Shown here one piece after another: positions 59,288 through 64,000 of a stretch of DNA of 64,000 bases. The DNA is from CAYMCQ01 sp964389025 (lineage in GTDB: Bacteria > Verrucomicrobiota > Verrucomicrobiia > Limisphaerales > CAYMCQ01): NCBI GenBank assembly GCA_964389025.1, contig CAYMCQ010000004.1, positions 1 to 64,000 of the forward strand, in the 5' to 3' direction. The stretch's first letter is position 1. Each line of letters begins with the position of its first letter. Under the pieces are notes generated by a model that worked only from the letters and a program-made list of their open reading frames with translations, had not been told where the DNA came from and ran no database searches. The translations under genes were made by a program, and so were the position numbers.

Positions 59288-61013
59288 CGTCGCCGCGCCG
59301 GGTAATGACGAATTTCAAATGACAAAAGAAATCCGAAACCCGAATGACGAAGACTCGTTCATTCGCGAGCCTCTTTGGACTTCGTCATTCGTCATTTGTT
59401 GTTCGCTCGGAATCAGCCTGCTGCTCCCGGGATTGCTCGGGGCAGTCGAGCCTGTCCAACTCATTCCCTACCCGCAAAAAATCCGCACGTTTTACAGCCT
59501 GACCAACGCGGCGGTGCCGGCGGCGCTTCGCTCGAACGCCATTCCGTTGCCCGTCGGCAACCTCACCGCCACGGCGCTTGCCACCGATGGCGCGGTCTGG
59601 CTCGGCACGACCCAGGGTTTGATGCGGCTCGACTTCGCCGCGCCAGAGAGGGATCGCCGCCAATACCTCGCAGGCAAGCGTTACCTGCCGGATGATCGTG
59701 TCGAGCAACTCGTGGCAGACGGGCAGAACGGCGTTTGGGCGCGCACGCGCACCGGCGTTTCGCACATCGAACTCAAGCCCATGACACTCGCGCAGAAGGC
59801 CGAACATTTCGAGAAGCGCATCCGCGCGCGGCATGATCGCTACGGGTTGGTGGCCGACTCACATCTTCGCATTGCCGGCGATGTTTCCAGCAATCAACCC
59901 ACCGACAACGACAACGACGGGCTGTGGACGGCGATCTACGCGGCAGCGGAATGTTTCCGCTACGCCGTCACGAAATCACCGGAGGCGCTGGCCAACGCGC
60001 GCAAATCCATCGAGGCGATTCTGTTCCTCGAAGAGGTCGCGGGCCGGCGCGGTTTTCCGGCGCGCTCGTTCATCCGCAAAGGCGACCCGATGCCTAGCGG
60101 CGGCGAGTGGCACTGGACGAAGGACGGGCAGTATTATTGGAAGGCGGACACCAGCTCGGATGAAATCGTCGGCCATTTTTTCATTTTTGGCATCGCGCAT
60201 GATTTGTTGCCGGACGAACCGTTGAAACGCCGCATCGCCGAAACGTGCAAGCGCATCATGGATCACATCATTGACCACGGCTATTACCTGGTTGACCTCG
60301 ACGGCAAGCACACGCGCTGGGGGTTTTGGGCGCCGGAGGCCCTGATGCGGGAACAGGAGGAGCGCGCGCTCAACAGCCTGCAACTGCTCAGTTTTCTCAA
60401 GACCGCCGCGCACATCACTGGCGAGGCGCGCTACGAAAAGGAATATCAGAAGGTCGCGCGGGATTTGAACTACGCCGACTGGATGACGCGCTTGAAAGAG
60501 TTTCGGACGGAAATGAACTACTCGGATGAGGAACTCGCGATGCTCCCGTTCTATGGCGTGTTTCGATACGAGAAAGACCCCGCGCTGTTGAAGGCGTATC
60601 GTCGCGCGCTCGACGAGTGGTGGAAAAACATTCAACGCGAGGCCTGTCCTTTGTGGACGTTCATCTATCTCACCGGCCAGCCGGGACGTAGCCTTGCGAA
60701 GGCCGGCCAGCCCGAAGCGCCAGTGGATTTGCCCGCCGCCGTCTGGACGCTTTACCGGACACCGATGGACACCATTGCATGGAGCGTGAAGAACTCCCAG
60801 CGCGCAGACATCGCCTGGGCTGCGACGCCGGATCGCTTTGGGCGTCGGGAGACGACCACGCTGCTGCCGCCCGACGAGCGGCCGGTCATGAAGTGGAACA
60901 ACAATCCGTTCGTGGTGGACGGCGGCGCGGGCGGTCATGGCGAAGACGACGGCGCGGCGTTCCTGCTGCCATACTGGATGGGTCGCCATCACAAATTCAT
61001 CCTCGGCGAATGA
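59280..61013 (+). CDS. Secreted propeller/all-alpha barrel protein
   Basis: 577 residues. After a long leader with hydrophobic core SSFVICCSLGISLLLPGLLG there are two regulator-propeller-like blades (ALATDGAVWLGTTQGLMRLD and QLVADGQNGVWARTRTGVSH) at about 95-160. The remaining 400 residues are rich in helices (TDNDNDGLWTAIYAAAECFRY, GHFFIFGIAHDLL, NSLQLLSFLKTAAHITGE), as in alpha/alpha-toroid glycosidases. No exact family is recognised. The 8-nt overlap with EIIC suggests the two act on the same sugar. A heptamer repeat runs through the first 40 codons. Confidence 0.78.
   Translation: MSSVAAPGNDEFQMTKEIRNPNDEDSFIREPLWTSSFVICCSLGISLLLPGLLGAVEPVQLIPYPQKIRTFYSLTNAAVPAALRSNAIPLPVGNLTATALATDGAVWLGTTQGLMRLDFAAPERDRRQYLAGKRYLPDDRVEQLVADGQNGVWARTRTGVSHIELKPMTLAQKAEHFEKRIRARHDRYGLVADSHLRIAGDVSSNQPTDNDNDGLWTAIYAAAECFRYAVTKSPEALANARKSIEAILFLEEVAGRRGFPARSFIRKGDPMPSGGEWHWTKDGQYYWKADTSSDEIVGHFFIFGIAHDLLPDEPLKRRIAETCKRIMDHIIDHGYYLVDLDGKHTRWGFWAPEALMREQEERALNSLQLLSFLKTAAHITGEARYEKEYQKVARDLNYADWMTRLKEFRTEMNYSDEELAMLPFYGVFRYEKDPALLKAYRRALDEWWKNIQREACPLWTFIYLTGQPGRSLAKAGQPEAPVDLPAAVWTLYRTPMDTIAWSVKNSQRADIAWAATPDRFGRRETTTLLPPDERPVMKWNNNPFVVDGGAGGHGEDDGAAFLLPYWMGRHHKFILGE
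59303..59400. repeat. Heptamer inverted repeat within the start of the propeller gene
   Basis: The left arm TAATGACGAATTTCAAATGA, with more variants up to 59351, pairs loosely with TTCGTCATTCGTCATTTG at 59381-59398. It encodes residues about 8-40, including the beginning of the hydrophobic leader. Confidence 0.82.
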
Positions 61014-61207
61014 TGCGTCTTGTTTTTGACTGTGTTTGAACGGTCAAAATAAGACAAGATAAAGCCAATCCGTGTGCAGAGTATTTTTGATGGCTGTGTC
61101 GTCATGGTTTTCATGGATACAAGGTCGCGTTGGAGGTAACGGAGTAACTCCTGTTCCCTGCCATAACCGGCCAAGCGATCAAAGCGTTGATGTGCCGCAA
61201 TAAAACC

Positions 61208-62779
61208 ATGAAAACTTCCATGCACTTTTCCCGCCTCCTGCTCTGCCTTGGCCTGGCTCTTCTCGGGAGCAACATCGCCGGTGCCGGGCAAGCGAAACCC
61301 GCCGCTGTCACTCCCGCCCAAAACAAGCTCTGCACCGAGTGCCACAAAAAAACTTCCCCGGCGCTCGTCATGGAATGGCAGCGTTCGCGCCACGCCGAGT
61401 TGGACGTGGGTTGCCTTGATTGCCACGGCGCGCAAAAGGGTGAGCCGGACGCCTGGCTGCACGAAGGCGAATGGGTTTCCGCGCTCGTCACGCCCAACGA
61501 TTGCGCGCAATGCCACGACGTGGAGAACAAACAATTCGCCCGCAGTCACCACGCCAAAGCCGGCGAGATTCTTGCCAGCCTGGACAACGTGCTCGCCGAA
61601 AAGGTGGCGGGCATGCCCGGAAACAACGCCGACGCGGTGAACGGGTGCTGGCAATGTCACGGGAGCATCATCAAGTTCAAGCGAGACGCGAACGGTGAAA
61701 TTCTGCGCACGGGCAAGGAAAACAAACCGGTGATTGATCCCGACACCTGGCCGAATTCAGGGATTGGCCGCTTGAATCCCGACGGCTCGAAAGGCAGTTG
61801 CCACGCCTGCCACTCGCGGCACTCTTTCGAGTCCAAGCTGTCGCGCGCGCCGGAGAATTGCGGCAAGTGCCACATGGGACCCGACCATCCGCAGATCGAG
61901 ATTTACAACGAGTCGAAGCATGGCATCGCGTTTTACGCGAACCGCGACAAGATGGCGTTGGACAAAGGCAGTTGGATTCTGGGCAAGGATTATTCCGCCG
62001 CGCCCACCTGCGCGAGCTGCCACATCAGCAGCTACATGACCACCAACGGCGTCGCCACCGCCAACAATCACGACGTGGGCGAGCGCATCTCATGGACGTT
62101 GCGGCCCGTGATCAGTTCCAAGCTCAACCTGGTCATCTTCGATGACGGCTTCAAGGACGATTACCCCGCAGGCAAGGCGCTGCCGAAAATCGGCGACGAA
62201 GTGGACACCTCGGAGAAGGTCGTTGAGAATGAAAAACTCGTCAGCAAGTCCGTGAAGCGGAAGGTGGCCAAGATCGTGACCTGGTCGGAGCGGCGTGACA
62301 CGATGAAAGGCGCGTGCCTGAATTGTCACAGTCACACCTATGTGGACAACTTTTACAAACAGTTCGACGACCTGGTGGCGCTCTATAACGACAAGTTCGC
62401 CAAGCCGGCGCAGAAAATCATGGACGAATTGATCGCCGACGGCGCGTTGAATCCGAAAGCACCGTTCGAGCACGAAGTGCAATGGGTTTTCTGGGAGCTG
62501 TGGCATCACGAAGGCCGCCGCGCACGCCACGGCGCAAGCATGATGGGGCCGGATTACACCCACTGGCATGGCATGTATGAAGTCTCGAAACATTTCTACG
62601 AGAAATTCCTCCCCGCCGTAATCAAAGCCGCGAAGGAGAAAAGCCCCGAGATGGGCAAGAAGTGGGAAGGCAAAGTGCAAGAACTGCTCACCCGCGATGA
62701 ACACCGCTGGTTGAAAGGTCTCAGCGCGGAGGAAACCGAGGCGCTCCAGAAAAGTAAAAAGGAGCGATACAACCAGTGA
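61208..62779 (+). CDS. Octaheme cytochrome c of the hydroxylamine oxidoreductase family
   Basis: 523 residues from the ATG at 61208 with a signal peptide (MKTSMHFSRLLLCLGLALLG). Eight CXXCH heme motifs are counted (CTECH, CLDCH, CAQCH, CWQCH, CHACH, CGKCH, CASCH, CLNCH). The C-terminal block ARHGASMMGPDYTHWHGMYEVSKHFYEKF, with Tyr and His, resembles the HAO/octaheme family. It may oxidise hydroxylamine or reduce nitrite-type or sulfite-type substrates; the crosslinking Tyr cannot be assigned by eye. There are no other nitrogen-cycle genes beside it. Confidence 0.87.
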   Translation: MKTSMHFSRLLLCLGLALLGSNIAGAGQAKPAAVTPAQNKLCTECHKKTSPALVMEWQRSRHAELDVGCLDCHGAQKGEPDAWLHEGEWVSALVTPNDCAQCHDVENKQFARSHHAKAGEILASLDNVLAEKVAGMPGNNADAVNGCWQCHGSIIKFKRDANGEILRTGKENKPVIDPDTWPNSGIGRLNPDGSKGSCHACHSRHSFESKLSRAPENCGKCHMGPDHPQIEIYNESKHGIAFYANRDKMALDKGSWILGKDYSAAPTCASCHISSYMTTNGVATANNHDVGERISWTLRPVISSKLNLVIFDDGFKDDYPAGKALPKIGDEVDTSEKVVENEKLVSKSVKRKVAKIVTWSERRDTMKGACLNCHSHTYVDNFYKQFDDLVALYNDKFAKPAQKIMDELIADGALNPKAPFEHEVQWVFWELWHHEGRRARHGASMMGPDYTHWHGMYEVSKHFYEKFLPAVIKAAKEKSPEMGKKWEGKVQELLTRDEHRWLKGLSAEETEALQKSKKERYNQ

Positions 62780-62856
62780 AATAAAACGCTTGAATCGCGG
62801 ATCGTTTGGCGGGCGGTTCAACCCAACTCGGAAAAGCAGTTTTCGGAGGTTCCATT

Positions 62857-64000
62857 ATGTTCAGTCAATCCTCTGTCATCGGAAGCGCCAGTCCAATGCT
62901 GGTTCGCATGGTTCGCTTGCGGAAGTCAACCTTGGTTCGAGCAGCGTTGATCGCCACCCTGCTTTTCCTGCCGGGCAAAGTGGCGGTGGCCACGGAACTG
63001 GGCGTGGCTTTCTTCCCCTCCAACCGGCAGGCGCAAGTGACGCTCACCGGCGGGACGAGCCGATGGCATCGGGTCGAAGCTTCCACCAACTTGCTCGACT
63101 GGGGTGGTTTGTTCAGCCTGTTCCAGACGAACCCGGCGTCGGCTTGGATTGATTCCAGCGCTACAAATTATCCCTGGCGCTTTTACCGGTCGGTGCAGCG
63201 AACGCCGCTCGAATCGTATGTCGCCCAACTAGACACCAACTACAGTTACTCGGTTGTCAGCACGAATTCAGGTGTCGGGCAGACAACTTATGTCTTGGAA
63301 CTGCGGTCACAGGTCTGGCTCACGACTAATGAGGTGGATCGGACTTTGTGGAAACACTGGCTGACAATTGTGAAGCCCAGCGCCGTCACTAACTCCATGG
63401 CACTGCTTTACGTCACAGGCGGCAGCAATTCTGACCCTGCACCCACCAGCGCCAATTCCAACCTGCGCCAGATCGCGACCAACAATCAAACTGTCGTGGC
63501 CGAACTTCGGATGGTGCCAAACCAACCGCTCACGTTCGCCGGAACGACCGCCCGCTCCGAGGATGCCTTGATTGCTTGGACGTGGGACAGATTCCTAAAC
63601 ACCGGCGACGAGCGCTGGCCCGCGCGCCTGCCCATGACCAAGGCTGCCGTGCGCGCGATGGACGCCGTGACCGCCTTTTGCGCCAGTGCATCAGGCGGCG
63701 GACTTATCGTGGACAAATTCGTCGTGACTGGCGCTTCCAAGCGTGGTTGGACCACGTGGTCAACCGCTGTGGTTGACCAACGGGTTGTGGCCATTATTCC
63801 CATGGTGATTGACTTGCTGAATGTCGAACCTTCCTTCGCGCATCATTATGGCGCGTATGGTTTTTGGGCGCCGGCGATTCAGGATTATGTGAACATGGGC
63901 ATCCCGGCGTGGTTCGGCACGCCGCAGTTTCGGGCGTTGATGTGCATCGAAGACCCCTACGAATATCGCGAGCGGCTGACGATGCCGAAGTTCATGATCA
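62857..64000 (+). CDS. PhoPQ-activated pathogenicity-related (PqaA-type) protein, 3' end outside window
   Basis: 381 codons read to the window edge from the ATG at 62857, preceded by GGAGG at 62845-62849. A leader (VRAALIATLLFLPGKVAVA) and a 60-residue beta domain precede the PqaA-like alpha/beta-hydrolase region: TPLESYVAQLDTNYSYSV, MALLYVTGGSN, FVVTGASKRGWTTWSTAVVD (a GASKRG nucleophile-elbow-like site) and LTMPKFMI at the edge. Members are uncharacterised secreted hydrolase-like proteins. It is 77 nt after the octaheme cytochrome gene. Confidence 0.88.
   Translation, partial: MFSQSSVIGSASPMLVRMVRLRKSTLVRAALIATLLFLPGKVAVATELGVAFFPSNRQAQVTLTGGTSRWHRVEASTNLLDWGGLFSLFQTNPASAWIDSSATNYPWRFYRSVQRTPLESYVAQLDTNYSYSVVSTNSGVGQTTYVLELRSQVWLTTNEVDRTLWKHWLTIVKPSAVTNSMALLYVTGGSNSDPAPTSANSNLRQIATNNQTVVAELRMVPNQPLTFAGTTARSEDALIAWTWDRFLNTGDERWPARLPMTKAAVRAMDAVTAFCASASGGGLIVDKFVVTGASKRGWTTWSTAVVDQRVVAIIPMVIDLLNVEPSFAHHYGAYGFWAPAIQDYVNMGIPAWFGTPQFRALMCIEDPYEYRERLTMPKFMI

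Overview
The window reads as a chromosomal segment of a free-living Verrucomicrobiota bacterium, most like the Pedosphaera/Limisphaerales side of the phylum. The grounds are the combination of three very large PVC-type dehydrogenases carrying a C-terminal c-type heme domain, adjacent DUF1800 and DUF1501 genes, DUF1080 and ThuA-like secreted proteins, a DUF2934 protein, and many Asn/Thr-rich secreted proteins. No tRNA, rRNA or CRISPR array was recognised. This placement is inference from gene content, not a phylogeny.

Layout. 1-2.3 kb: start of the S10 ribosomal operon (rpsJ-rplC-rplD-rplW, minus strand), with a transposase remnant where rplB would be expected. 2.7-12.4 kb: an L-rhamnose/sugar locus (L-rhamnose isomerase, ABC ATPase and permease, DTE-type sugar epimerase, DUF1080 and two ThuA-like proteins), interrupted by an IS200-like TnpA island with palindromic repeats. 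12.4-14.1 kb: msrA and an iscA-hscB iron-sulfur pair. 14.2-21.8 kb: a PVC dehydrogenase, DUF1232, ychF, a VapBC pair, obg, rpmA and rplU. 21.9-27.4 kb: a TMTC-like TPR membrane protein, a DUF190-crcB fluoride pair, a CBM9-like protein and enolase. 27.5-29 kb: a broken IS110 element. 29.1-38 kb: acpS-pdxJ, a lipoprotein, DUF2934, a HAD-Nudix fusion, folB-adh, hemW and csp. 38.4-49.9 kb: DUF1800-DUF1501-DNRLRE-methyltransferase, miaE, a RelE-type toxin-antitoxin insertion and a second PVC dehydrogenase. 50-64 kb: a GH84 O-GlcNAcase/GNAT operon resembling the two ends of animal OGA, a DegT aminotransferase, a 1464-residue DUF1080-propeller-HEAT-LamG-cytochrome fusion, an orphan PTS EIIC with a propeller protein, an octaheme cytochrome of the HAO family, and the start of a PhoPQ-related (PqaA) protein.

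The most unusual property is the repeat landscape. At least ten loci carry arrays of 7-nt tandem repeats whose two arms are roughly reverse-complementary, like the heptanucleotide STRR repeats described in cyanobacteria. Several unrelated longer palindromes are also dispersed. Many lie inside genes in frame: in the ABC ATPase, PdxJ, HemW (twice) and between the HAD and Nudix domains. Others appear to supply hydrophobic signal-peptide cores, stop codons or C-terminal tails. Repeat insertion therefore looks like a continuing source of new protein sequence here.

Mechanistically the locus suggests a scavenger of plant- and glycan-derived sugars. Secreted PVC/DUF1080/ThuA proteins would attack oligosaccharides outside the cytoplasm, and rhamnose isomerase, the epimerase and enolase would act on the sugars inside. 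These pathway links are inferred from neighbourhood and family knowledge only.
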